A DNA stretch of 64,000 bases. It comes from Scolanthus callimorphus. Taxonomy: Eukaryota > Cnidaria > Anthozoa > Actiniaria > Edwardsiidae. The notes under the pieces were generated by a model. That model saw only the letters and a list, made by a program, of their open reading frames with translations. It had not been told where the DNA came from and did not search any database. A program made the position numbers and the translations under genes. The stretch covers positions 25,131,387 to 25,195,386 of the forward strand of contig CM066918.1 of NCBI GenBank assembly GCA_033964015.1, given 5' to 3'. Each line of letters begins with the position of its first letter. The stretch's first letter is position 1. Below, one piece after another: positions 22,236 through 35,400 of this stretch.

Positions 22236-22394
22236 CTATGTCTTCCCTAGATTTTACGTTTTCACTCCCAAAATTTGCAATATGCTCTTTCTAGTACTGT
22301 TGCCAGATTTTAACTAAAAAATGGAATCCCAAAGTTATGTGGCATTCGCGTGATGATGTGCCCATCTATTGCTTTGGATATTTTTAACGTGATA

Positions 22395-23402
22395 TTACAC
22401 GTCAATTTCTCCGGTACCAGGTACAACTCGGTAAGCAATCAATCTAAAAGAGCCGCTATGATGATGATCATCGGCGCCAACGTTTCCGCGATGCATCATA
22501 TTGGAATCATCATCATCGCCATCATTTCCGTCCTCGTTGTCTTCACAGTCCTTTTGGAGCTCATACATGGTGACCTCCTCATCGTCCGAGGGTGGGTACA
22601 GTTCCTCATCCGGATTAACACCTCCTAAATGCCACACTTCTCCACCACCAACTTCACTCATCTCAGAATCCGAGGAATTTGCATCTGAGAAGTTCTGTTC
22701 AAAGAGATTCAGTTCCGATGAATACAGTCCTGAGACATTCTTAACAGAGTAATACCTGTCTGTCTGCTCCCCGGTATGGAGGTAGGGAAAGCTCTGTTCC
22801 GAAGAATTCAAATACAAGAAGCTCTGTTCTGAGAAATTCGGTTCTGAGAAATTCGATTCTGAAAAACTGGACTCTTTTTCGGGCTCCTCGTTCACTGTTG
22901 GTAATCCACACTTCAACCTATCCCGAGCTCGGTGGTTGCGACCATGGGACGCAGCGGCTTCCTCTTTATATTCATCTCCTGAATAGCCTTCGATTAGGTT
23001 TAAAGAATCTGTGGACCTAGAAAGGTCTTTGTCCTCGGGAAGCAATCGCGAAACCGAGTACGGAGCAAACGCTTCACGATTCGACACCGAAGGTCCAGCC
23101 ACGTCTTTCCACATTTCCTCAGATGTAGAAAGTATATCTGGCAAATTAGATGTTCTACTAATAACTTGCATGCCGTTCAGGTCATCTTCTGGTTCTTGTA
23201 TCAAGTCTTCTTTTAAGTTAAAACGAACTCGAGGGGAACATTTAGCTGTGGCATCTGCTGTCTTTCTACTTGTCATCTTCTCTAATGAATCCTGTCCTGA
23301 TCTTGCAGGTTTAAGCACTGATTTCTTAGTGGTTCGATTGCTTTGCGCCGCATTCTGTAGATCATGTTGCTCAAAATATTCGAGTTTAAGGCTTTCCATT
23401 TC
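22395..23402 (-). CDS. Minus cadherin terminal exon (long acidic tail, C-terminus EIDV)
   Basis: A 335-codon exon plus stop, opening after acceptor ctttctag with EMESLKLEYFEQHDLQNAAQ. Features in order: a Lys/Arg-rich first 60 residues; RVRFNLKEDLIQEPEDD; a Ser/Glu/Phe-rich degenerate repeat of the type NFSExxFSE and SSEQSFxYL around residues 180-245; an acidic tract EDNEDGNDGDDDDSN; a histidine cluster DDHHH; and the C-terminus GTGEIDV. I-D-V fits a class II PDZ ligand. It has no clear similarity to the plus-gene tail apart from acidity, so the tails diverged after duplication. Confidence 0.85.
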   Translation of the reverse strand, partial: EMESLKLEYFEQHDLQNAAQSNRTTKKSVLKPARSGQDSLEKMTSRKTADATAKCSPRVRFNLKEDLIQEPEDDLNGMQVISRTSNLPDILSTSEEMWKDVAGPSVSNREAFAPYSVSRLLPEDKDLSRSTDSLNLIEGYSGDEYKEEAAASHGRNHRARDRLKCGLPTVNEEPEKESSFSESNFSEPNFSEQSFLYLNSSEQSFPYLHTGEQTDRYYSVKNVSGLYSSELNLFEQNFSDANSSDSEMSEVGGGEVWHLGGVNPDEELYPPSDDEEVTMYELQKDCEDNEDGNDGDDDDSNMMHRGNVGADDHHHSGSFRLIAYRVVPGTGEIDV

Positions 23403-26400
23403 CTAGAAAGGAAATGAGTTTAACGTAAGATTCACCAAGATGAATTGAATTACTTTTATTCAAAGTTTACACTTTATCATAGTTAATTAATAAGGTGATT
23501 AAGTTCATCTACTAAAAATCCGTGCTTAAACTTTTAAACTTTTAACAGAAGCTTTTATATTTGTAATGAGGTAGTGCTTTGAGGTCATTGCCCTGCGCTG
23601 GAAGACAGAGGAATGACCTAATTTATATGTATTTATACAGGGCCCGACGTTAACCTTTTTCGAGAGGTGGAATTGGCGCCAAGCAGAAAATTCTAGTCAC
23701 CAAATAGTGATGTTTGGTCGCCAAAATTGAAATCTGGTCGCCATATTTTTAAAATGTTAGTCCTGAAACGAAACATCGCTGAAAACGACGTGTTCTTTCG
23801 TAGCTGGTGATCGTTCAACACGAAGCCAAAAGGCCATTTTATCCCGAAGAGTGCTGTTGATAGCTAACTTTGAGAAGGACATTTTTTTAACCTACAGTTT
23901 TGAAAGATTTTGCCGACTGGGTTGAAATTTTTGCTCACCAAATCCTCAATCTAGTCACCATTGGCGACCAAATGGTGGCCTCGTTATAGAGCGGATTTCA
24001 GATGACCGTCGTGTTTGCAATTGCTTTGCTTTATCATTGGCTGCTTATTTCTATCAACCAATCAAATTGCGAACTAATTACAAGCAAGGAATTACTAGCC
24101 AATTGGTTCGGCTCCTGATTGGCTGGGCGGGAAACCATTCAGCAGCAAGTTGTAATTACTCTTGTTTCTGATTGGCTAGTGATTGCACAATTGCGTTTAC
24201 TTTCACGATGGTCATCTGAAATCTGCTCTATCTTTAAGTCTTACGTTTTCACGAACAGATTTCCCATTCTTGCGCTTTTTACCCTTGGTTATGGTGTATC
24301 TGTTTCTGCATAGTAAAAGCACAGGTCAAAGGTTCTACATGAGATTGTAACTTTCATTTCGATTGTTCACGAGAGTTGATTACGTATTTGTTTTAGATAC
24401 AGTAAAAACCCGCGTATAAGAACTTTGATTTTTTAATTTAGCCTAAACAGGTTCTTATATAAATGGTACTTAAAGCAAATTTAGGCTACCAAGGTTCTTA
24501 AATTAGGTTCTTAAATTTCATATGAATTTCATTTAAATATATTAAAAATACATTTGAGGAATCATTTGAGTACTTACAGTAAGCTTGAAAGAAAAAAAAG
24601 TGTTATGTAGAGTTTCTCTTAAATGTAATCAGATGATGATCTTAATTTAGCAGTTTCTATACCTAAACACCTTACAGCAACTCCACTGATAAGAACCTGA
24701 CTTAGAATTTTAGCCTTAATAGTTTCTTATGTGGAGGGGGCTTAAAATAAAAATAAAAATAAAATTCTTAGCCTAACAGGTTCTTAGTATAAACCAACTA
24801 ATGGTCTATTACAAATCCTGCATTCTGATTGGCTGAGCTACTAATGGTCTATAAGTGATAGACCGTACCTGGCAAAACCACCACCTTTCTTTGCAAGAAA
24901 ACTTGTTTTTTTTTCAACATAAAATAACGGAATTCATTGCCAAAACCGACCAACTAGTTGGTTTATACTAAAACAATTAGACCTCTCGTCCTCATGTGCT
25001 ATGATATCAATAGACCATTCGGCCTTCGGCCTCATGGTCTATTCATCATAGCACATTCGGCCTCGAGGTCTAATTGTTAATTATACGCGTTTTTTTACTG
25101 TATGTTATCTTACCATCAACGTTTTATCATCATTTTATATCCGTTAATATTCTTTAGTTGAATTATGTTTTTACTTTAATAGTAATGTAGCCTCCTCATT
25201 GAATTTCGCTCACCCCCTCCCAGCAGTTGTTCAAATTGACATCGCCACAGGAAACCCGCAGAACTGACAACAGAGACACATGCGGAGGAGGCTAATAGTA
25301 ATAATCTAATATGAAAATGTTTCGGTGACAAGTGAACAACACTCAAAGGCAGATGAATCGTAGCCCACATATTATTGAGCTCATTAAGAAATTGACCAAT
25401 CAGAATCCATTGCCAATATGTGAATCACGCAATTCCTGAACACGCTTTTGGAAGTCGGCGTTCAGTCACTTTTTTCTCTCCCGCAACGAGTGTAGAGAGA
25501 AAAGAGGCTGAAAATCCAGGTTGGTGATGTCACTGATGTATCACCATAACTCGTTTCTATGCTTCGCATATTTACGAGTTAAAATAGATAGTGATGGTAA
25601 ATTAGTCAGGTAAAAATATATTAACAGGTTAGTATATTTACGGTGTTCTAGAGGCGTGGGATTCGATGTAAGCTCCGATGGTAGGGATGTCAATAGAGCT
25701 GGAACATGAAGATTAGATGGGTTAATACATTAGGATGACGGACAAACAACAAGATGCTGTTATTTAGAGCTCGTTTCATATGGTAATCACGAGTAAAATG
25801 TAAAATGTAAATGTATGCACTTATAACGCATTATCATATTATCATATGGATATGTGCAAATGCGGTTTACAGATGTGCACATGTCTCATTCTTAGATGTG
25901 GAATGCGATTTGTACAATGCAGTTTACAGTCATGAGTGGTTATTTGATATATCATTCTGTAGTGAGTAATGTGGCTGTGTAACGTCCCTCGCGTTCTCGC
26001 AAGTGTAGTGGGCTGAGAGACGGGACCTTGGTTTATTGTCTCATCCGGAAGACGTATAACACTTCAACTCACGATGAAAACAAGGTTCGAAACAGCAGAG
26101 AAAATTCCCAACTGCCCCAGCCTGGGAATCGAACCGTGCACGGAGGTGAGATACAAGCGCTCTACGCGCTGCGACACCGGTGCTTCTCTGGATTTCGGTA
26201 GTAAGTCAAAATCGTCCACGTGGTTAAAAAGATATGCGCAACACTTTGAAGGAGATAATTAGTTTATCAAATGGGAAAATAACACTCCACCTTTGCCGAC
26301 AAAATGGCCAAACATTGCTACGCAGTTGGCGACCTTGTGTCAACGGGCAATTGTTTCAGGAACTAACTCAGTTAGCCATGCAAGAATAACCATATAAGAA

Positions 26401-29400
26401 TGCGTCTATGTTTAAAGGATCCTCACTATTGAACAGTTGGTAACAGTAGTAATTATAGCAACGCAACTTACTAGCAAGCCACTGCATTACTCGTCGTCCC
26501 AAAGTCGAATGTAGTTCCAAACTTCTCCGGGTCAAATTCATTCTTGCGTATTCTTCTAAGGAAACAAATATTTTAATAAAGGATATTACCTAATCTCTTA
26601 GTACCTTGCCATTCAAACCCGCGCGTTTGAGTGAACAAGTATAAGGCAGGCACCCTTACCTATAATTCATGTAGCGGCACAAGATGATAATTCCAATGAC
26701 TCCTCCAAATCCTATCAGCACTGCTATTGTAAACAGGGCTGCAAGCGAAGGGCTCATGCTTGACTTCTTCCTAGTATCTATCCTTGACGTCTTGGATTGA
26801 ATCTCAAAGTGCCATTTCCTATATTGATCTTCGATATCTTGTCTCTTGTTGCTGAATATGCTATAAAGAATAGTACATTCCATGGGAACACAAAATGATT
26901 ATGATATTCTGTTTCAAGGGGTCAATTGCCATGGGAAATCTCCTAGCGCTGACTACAAATAATTGGTTGAGTGAGGCACTTTACGCGCACAGTCCAAAAC
27001 CTAAGTGAATTGCTCCCACAACGTCGCAGTGAGCTCCGGTTGGTTCTGTTGAAGAGATGGCAGACTTGATCTGCTCTTTGCTTGGCGTCACTACGATGTA
27101 ACAGCCCACCTCCCATTGAGATGAAAGAGAAAAACAGATGATACAGGTTGATAATGGTGCCGGGTATTGAACTTCAACTCCAAGATCCCGGTTCCTTTTC
27201 ACATGCAGGCTCTGAGCCATATGCATGTCTAATCTTGGACTGTGATGATCTGAAACATCCGTAAGACCATACCTGATCATGTCATCCTGGCCTAACACAG
27301 TGGTGAGTTATTTTTTATAACATACATGGTAAGCAGCGTCGATCTGTGGAAATACAAGTAAAGCTTTATAGAAATAGGGAAACTGATCGCAGAGTACCGT
27401 CACCATTCCAGTTGGGCGTAATGCTTTCCCATTTCAGATCACATGGCATTCCCATGAGTATTCTTTCTTTCTTTCTGCTATGCACGGAAGGATATATGAA
27501 TATGGAAGCATCCCAAACAAAGAAAGATTAATCAAATGAATGCCACGTGCTCTGAAAGGGGAAAACATTAGGTCTATTTTCAAAGCATTTTAAATACTAT
27601 ACCTTTCACTTTCCGATGACGATTTGAGACTTAACATCAGAACTGTTCCCTCTGTTATGTTTTGGAGGATGCTGCAAGGAAATAACATCGACATTTGTTG
27701 CTTGAAGGAGTTACACGAAATGGATGTATTAGACTTGCCAAAAGTTGAGTGCCGCCCAGACATGATCAAATGCGCTTTGATACTGCATGGTACGAAAGCT
27801 GGAAGTCGATTTTGGGAAAACGGTAGCGATACAGCGTCTTGATCACCTAGGAAACAGATCCAGAATCGCTAGGATCAATTCCGGAATTGGCCACCAGTTA
27901 AATGGGAATTCCATAACAGATGTAATGAGTGTATCGTGATCTCCGCTCTGCAGGATGACTACATATATTCTTTATTAGATGTTTTTTCATGTAACACGGA
28001 CTGAGATTTTACGAGCTCCGCAAGGGTGAGGAAAAATGCGAGCAACGGGTAAATTACTCGCCAGCATAACATGAATAAACATCTAATGAGTTATTTATCA
28101 TACGACTAACAAAAATATTAATTTATCTTTTTAAGATTCACTAGAAAACGTGCATGCTTTGACTGGCACACGATCGAGAAGCGATTCAAATGCGCGTGCG
28201 AAACCGGTCCGTAACCTGTTCGCTACAGGGTTATACGGCTTTTGGCGTGTAATACGAATGCGTGTCTGCACTTTTGACGCCATTTTGATGGTAAAATGAC
28301 ATCACAGTCGTACAATAATGCCTACTATAGCATCGCTTCGACGTCACATACCCTTCTCACTCTTTTTCCTGAGTGAGGATAATAAGTATAAAGCAGATGA
28401 TACTTACGTTTTTACTTCCTCTCTTTTCTCCTGGACAAACTCTAAAGGAACTCCAACAGTTACCTGCACGGCATCATTCTCATTCAGATAAAAAATCTAA
28501 AAAGTTCAGAAAAGCATAACACACTTAGCAGAGGATACACAATAGGGGTTTACGAGTTCTATGCCTTCCACGGTTGCCTTTAGTCATAGTCATCCAAATC
28601 CCAACACAGTATTGTTACCCAGAGACCCTGTGACCGATGGGCGAGACGAATAGTTTCGTAGCCCATAAAACTCTACGTTAATGAGGTAACGGTAAAAGAA
28701 GTGAACTCAATCCGTTTAAATGTCGTGGAATTTCTATCCATCCTTTGGTCTAAAAAACTGATGTATGTGATACGAATTCATAGAGCAACAAACCAATGGT
28801 CTTATTTTGAAAGATTATTACAGTAACAAGCCAATCATAACATTGTGACACCCATCGGAAACAGGGTCTTAAACACGATGTTTTCTTCGTGTAAGGAGTC
28901 TAAAACCAATGCAAAAGCTATCGGCTAATGGAACCATCACTCTAATTTACGTAGTATCATGCAAGCAAAACTATATTTTACTTCGCATACTGAATCGCGT
29001 AACCACCGTTTAGTTCGGCTACAAACATAGGCTACTTTCCTCCTCCTCGTCATCAAACTCCTGAGTTCCGCATCTCACTTACCAGTACTTCACAAGGTCT
29101 ACTAGCGTTGTTATAAGGTGCGCGTCCTCCATTATCCATTGCTGTGACGTCCATAATGTACACGCGGGTGTCTGAGTTAACGTGTATGCTGGCCCTATTT
29201 ACGGACACTTGTCCAGTAGACGGATAAAGTAGCAAGCCGTCTGGCGTGCTCTGGTCTAACACTCGGTAAATGATAGAGTCCTTGTCCCTGCTATCTCTGT
29301 CTGTTGCCTAAAATGATTGAGAGCAATCAATAAGAGGCACGGCACTCTTACCTTTCAAACGGCACTCTTACCTTTACTGAAATGAGGGCTGATCCATCGT

Positions 29401-32400
29401 ATATTTCGTAATCAAAAACTGAAAAAGTAATAACATTAACTATGGTATTGTATAAAGAGACATTATTCACAAAGGATTTTTATAAAAACAATGCGGGAAG
29501 TTGCAATCACAGGTCGTCAATGCACTAACATTTTCAACCTAAATATGTTAAATCCTTTCGGTCTCCAGTAGGAAACGAAATGGCGACTAAAAGTACAGGT
29601 GACTAGATTTATAGACTTAGTCGCACGCTGTCGACCTAACAAAAGGGTTAGCTTAGGATGGAAAATCCACGATAGCGATGGTGTGATTGGAAGAGGCGTT
29701 TCTTAAAGCGAGTGTTTGACAAAAAGTAACCTAAAAATTACTTATTCTACACACAGTCACCCCAAAATATTTTTCTCAGCCTGTCTGTTAACAATCTCAA
29801 TGTGTTAGAAAACAAACCGAAATAATCAAGGCTGCTGCACAAGCTAACGGAGAGTAATAAAGGGCATAATGAATAATTACCTCCGAAGTACCTATCCCGA
29901 GTGAACTCTGGTTGATTATCATTTTCATCTGTAACTTGAATACTGACTTTCGCCTCATCGAAATTGGCAACATTTGCTGGGAAAACAAAGCATTATAAAC
30001 AATTATCTTTCCTTGTATTGTCAAGAAAAACTAGACAATTGTTTATGAGAAATGAATTGCACGTCTCGTTACGTCATCCGATAGAAAGAATCATTACTTT
30101 GTTCATACATTGAATAATTAGTATTTCTACTTTGGACGATCACAGTCTAAACCTGGAAAATAAAATTTCAATTGCAAATGAACTTTACTTGAAATTCTTG
30201 CATCACGAGAAGAGCGGATTTCATATGGCTGTCGTGAGTAATTCGCAATATGAAAACCGCTCTAAACACAAGTCATATTTCGTTCCCTGATTGGTTGGTT
30301 GTTGATTGGGTTTCGTTCACTGATTGGTTGGTTGTTGAATGGGTTTCGTTCCCTGATTGGTTGGTTGTTGAATGGGTTTCGTTCCCTGATTGGTTGGTTG
30401 TTGAATGGGTTTCTGATTGGCTAAATTGTAATTACTTTGCGTCTAGTTTTCAACACTCATCTGAAAACCGCTCTTTCCATAGAGGTAAACTAAAATGGAT
30501 ACCTCTTCTCACTCGGGTATGCGTGCTCTCCTTGTTGAATTGTTCGTCTGTTGCACGTACTAGAAGCACGTGTGATGAATTGGCTTCGTAATCGAGTGGC
30601 TTGATAACAGAGAGGCCTCCACAGCTTCTGTTTATCGAAAAATAATCTGAAATTTCAGAAAACCAAATGGACGAATTCATATCATACTTATACACTAATA
30701 AGCAAGGGTATGTGCTGCTGAGGGAGGTAAGTGATATCTTTGGGAAGCAAACAGCGCGTCATACAGATATACAAGCACAACAGGCATCAGAACCACAAGC
30801 AACAGTCAAATGAAAATGGAGTTATAAATAATGAAATCAGTTCATGATTGAATTGGAAAACAGCATACGACGCAAAAGAGGTCTATTCCGGATTAACTGG
30901 GGAGAAGTCAGGGATTCCATGGAGGGAACCTGCAATCGGGGAAGTTGTGGATCAAAGTGGCAATCAGAACATAATTACCGTGTATATTAAGACTTTTGAA
31001 TAAATTGACAAGTGTTAGTTGTTACTGCGTACATGTGGGCAATAATGGCCTACCTCCTTCATTGCCTTGTATGATATCGTAACGTATAATAGCATTACTC
31101 CCCGCATCTTTGTCCGTAGCTATTACTTTTCCAATAGTCTGGCCAAGGTCAGTCGTCTCGCTCAGTAAAAACCTGTAACCCAAAAGCAAGTAACAGAAGT
31201 AAGAAATGAAGCAATGAACATACCCCTGCCCACCTTGCTCACTGAGAATAAAGTGTGAAAGGGTAGACTTGCGACTCCTTACACTCAACACTCCTGCACC
31301 CTTGCTCGACACGAAAATTGACCCTGAACTTGCTCACCCTGATTCCCGCCAGCAAAGTAAAACAACATCAACAACAACTCCCGTCCCTAAGCCAAGCAAC
31401 ATTTGGAGAAAGAGGTTGGTCACTTGCCCAAAATTTGGATTGATCAAGAACACTGACGTTCAGAACCATGGAGACGTCGCAAGTTGCCAATCTTCAGTGC
31501 AGGGATCAACCTGCTAACCACTACACGAACTAGGAAACCTCAGAATCGTAGCCTTGCTCTGCGCAGGAGTTCCCATACATGTCTTAGTATTCGAGTTTTG
31601 AAATGGCTGTATCTTAATCCTTATTTACCCGATACACGCCAAATTTTGGAATTTTGGTAAGCTTGATTTGATCTTCCGAGCTATTTATATGTTTCGTCGA
31701 TAAACCGTAATGTGAAGACATTCGTACCAAGAACCCCACAGCTGAAATCAGGCAATGTTACAATAACACGGAACTTTACTGCCGTTTTCATAATTTTGCG
31801 AACTCCCACATTTTCTCACACAAGGGCAAACTGCGTTTTGACATCCGTCCATCAAACCTTTTAAGACAGTTTTGTTTGCTTCTTATAGTGGGCAATTTGG
31901 TTGTGAAGCCTATGTAGCTAGTCCCTAACAGTTCAAAAACCCTCTCAAAGCCTCCGTGAAATCACCCAGAGCTGTTCACTCGTTTGATTGACGGAAGCCA
32001 AACCACGGTTTGTTTGTTGGCGTAGAGTTCGCAGAACTAGGAAAGCTGCAGTAATTAGAACTATTTCATTCTACATACCTATAATCTCGTTTCTGGAAAC
32101 GCGGAGGGTTGTCATTGACATCCTGGACGTATACTTTTACTTTTGCAGCACTACTGTTTTTCTTTTGAAAACCAATATCATGAACTTCGACAAAAAGCTG
32201 CAAGGGAAACAAAAACAGATTGAAGTTGATCATTTTAATTGTTTAATCACAGGTAACCCATGTCTATTGTTTGTGTACTGCAACATGGAATTGTTATAGG
32301 GTTTATATGGGGTTGTGTATACACCTAATTAAAAAAGGTTGCTTTGGTGTTTGGTATTTCAATTATAGCGCGAAACAAAGGAATTCGTTGCTTCAGTGAC

Positions 32401-35400
32401 CACGAAACAAAGACGTCCAATGACCAAAGACCAATGACCAAAGCAACCTTTCTTTAATAAGGTGTATGGGCACTCGCAATAGCCCTGAGGTTCGAATTAC
32501 GCTCCAATGCTCACAAGACAAAAGCTTGCTCCAAGTTCTAATACATTTATAGTAATTTTAGACGAGAGCCTCGACTTGGGGTTATTGTTTGTAGGCATTG
32601 GAGAGTAATTCGAACACGGCCTATTATCGAGCTATGCCAACTTGTTTATAAATTTAGCACTTTTGGTTGCCACGGTATATTTCGGCAGCTTCCTTATTTA
32701 CCTGAAACAAATGCACGTTTCTCGAGCTGGAAAGAGCAACTTGCATCCAAAACGAAAATGTCTTTAACAAAAACTGGCATGCGCTGGCATGCAAAATGGC
32801 ATGAGCAACTTGCTCGCAAATCAAGCTACAACTACAATATTGTTTGTGTGTCTAAAGCGATTTATTGCTGAATGCACTAACGACACTGAAAAAACGACAA
32901 GGGACAAAGAAATAAAAAGAAAGGAAAATATATAATGAAATACCGAAGATGTAAGAAAAATCTAACAACAAGAAAAGTGAATTGTAAGCATTATATCTTT
33001 CTCATAAGTTTCTGTAAATGTATTGTTTAGCATTTCGATTGGTTGATCAGCCATTTCGCTTAATGTTATTGGCTGAATATTCACGAGAAGGTGGGGTCCC
33101 GTGCCGTGCGTGACCGTGCCCTGTTCGCTGCTTTTTCGCAGTCATATGAAATCTGCTCTAAATTAGTCGACCAACACAGGCTGCTAATCATAGCTAACAA
33201 TTCGTAATGGATTATATCAGAGAATCATGTGTGTTGGAAATAAAAATAAACAGTACAAACACGAGACAAGCTAAACCAAACCAAACCAAACCAAACCAGA
33301 ATAACACAACATGTAAAGAACGAGGCACTGGCGATTCAGTATTTCTAACAAATCTCAAAACCGAGAGTAAAGTCATTGAAAATCCTTCGAAGATTTAACT
33401 TCATATCAAATATTATACCAATATCGAATAGTACTATCTCATGCTGCACGAATGATTGTATTTCATTTGTTCTTCGGCTATATGTGTTCTTCTTGCTGTA
33501 AAGTATTATATTGCTTAAAACTATAGAGCGGATTTCAGATAACTGTCATGGGTAATTCCCAATTACTTTATAATTACTCCTATAGGTTTTGTTCAGAATT
33601 GGTGTAATATTACTTTGCGATTGGTTTCACTACAGTCATATGAAAACCGCGCTATAAATTAGTGTATTTGATCAGAGTGGCAGCTGTGTTACTGCAATTT
33701 TCATAATCCTACGAACTCCCAGTACAGTACCGAACGCCAGACGGCGTTTTCGCTTCCGTCCATCAAACCGTTTACCATGTATGCATATGCTACGCGACCT
33801 CAAAATTCACTTTTGCGATTGGCGATTCTCAGCAAAGGAATCGTAATGTCAATTTCCTTGAGCCAGAAAGTTAATAACTCTAGGGCAGAAAGATTAGCCA
33901 AAGATTAGCTTAGAATAATTTTAGTTCAGTTTGCAATCAATGTCGACCCACGAGTAGCCGAAACCAACGTTTTGGTTTTGATTGACAGCTAAAAATCGCC
34001 AATCGCCCATCGCAATTACAGCGAATTCTGAGGTCGCGTAGCAATGCATACAATAGTAAGACAGGCGTATGGATTTCTAACTGTTCTAAGTTTCGTTTGC
34101 ATTGTATCTGTTTTATGGTAGAAAATGTGATTTTGAAGCCTAGCTAGTTCTTATAAGTTCACAATTTCCTCTCAAAGCCTGAGTAAATTAACCCAGAGAT
34201 GTTCTCACGTTTGATTGACGGAAGCCAAATCGCGGTTTATTAGTTTGCGCATAGTTGAACAATGAAAATTGCAGTAAAAGAGATATATTGGAAGGGTAAT
34301 GGTGGTTACATAATGCATTTCTTGGTATACAAATATATATTCTCTAGACCCACCGCAGACGGCGATGAAGACAAAAGGAGCGCCAGGGCGTTTATTGGAG
34401 AAGGGATAAAGCCACCAGAAACATCTCAAACATCAATACAAACTCTGATTGATATCGTATGTCTAAACTCACGATTTCAAAGTCTTTGAGAGCAAGAATA
34501 TAATAAGGAAAACTAGGGAATGATCGAAAAGTCCGAGAGAGGCGAAAAGGGATCATTGCATGTGCTGTAAGAGGACAGCTTCCCTGGCTCACTGGGTTTC
34601 GTAGAAAGTAAGGGCCGATAAGGGACGGCGAATCACGGAGATAGAACTCTAGACCAAAATCAATTGCGACATTCAAGCCAACTGAGAAGGTAGTGCTCAA
34701 ATATCCAAGAGCATGATCTCAGGAAACAACAATTTTACAGGCGAATACATCAACCTCCCCCAATGTTATTTCCTTGGCGTCGCCGCCGACTTCACAAGCC
34801 AACACCGCGGTTCCTACATTTTCATTGCGGTGTTGAATTGCTTGGTGATTGTCCCAACAATCCTTGGTAACATGTTTATTGCCCTAGGTATCTGGTTGAT
34901 CCCGTCCCTGCAGACACCCGCGAATGTGCTACTCGTAGGCATGGCTTGTTCGGACATGGGTGTCGGGATTCTCATCCCCGCTCTCCATGTAGCTCGTATA
35001 GTTCTCCAACTCCGAGGTTCACATTTCAACACTTGGTGTAAAGTCCAATTATGTTTTACCTCATTCACGGTGCTTTTTGTGGCGTGTCGTTCCTAACCGT
35101 GGCTGCTCTCAGCATTGATAAGTACCTGGCGTTGCACTGGCATCTGCGCTATGCTACTTTAGTCACAGTTCGCAGGGTAACTCTAGCCTTGCTCGCTTTT
35201 GGGATCCTGGCAGCCACTGTTGCCGCCCTTCAATTATGGAGCGTGGTCATCTTCCGAGCTTCTGTAATGATTATTGGGGTGCCATTCTTGGTAGTTACAT
35301 TTCTTAGTTACTTTAGAATTTACCGAGTCATTCGCCGCCACACAATCCAGATAGCTTGTCAGTCGGCCCAAATGCCGCAAGGGCCTACCACAGCGATCCC

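Noticed and set aside
22350..22752. Plus-strand serine-rich frames opposite the minus terminal exon
   Set aside because: Antisense shadows of the acidic tail codons (GAx/TCx) of the real minus exon.
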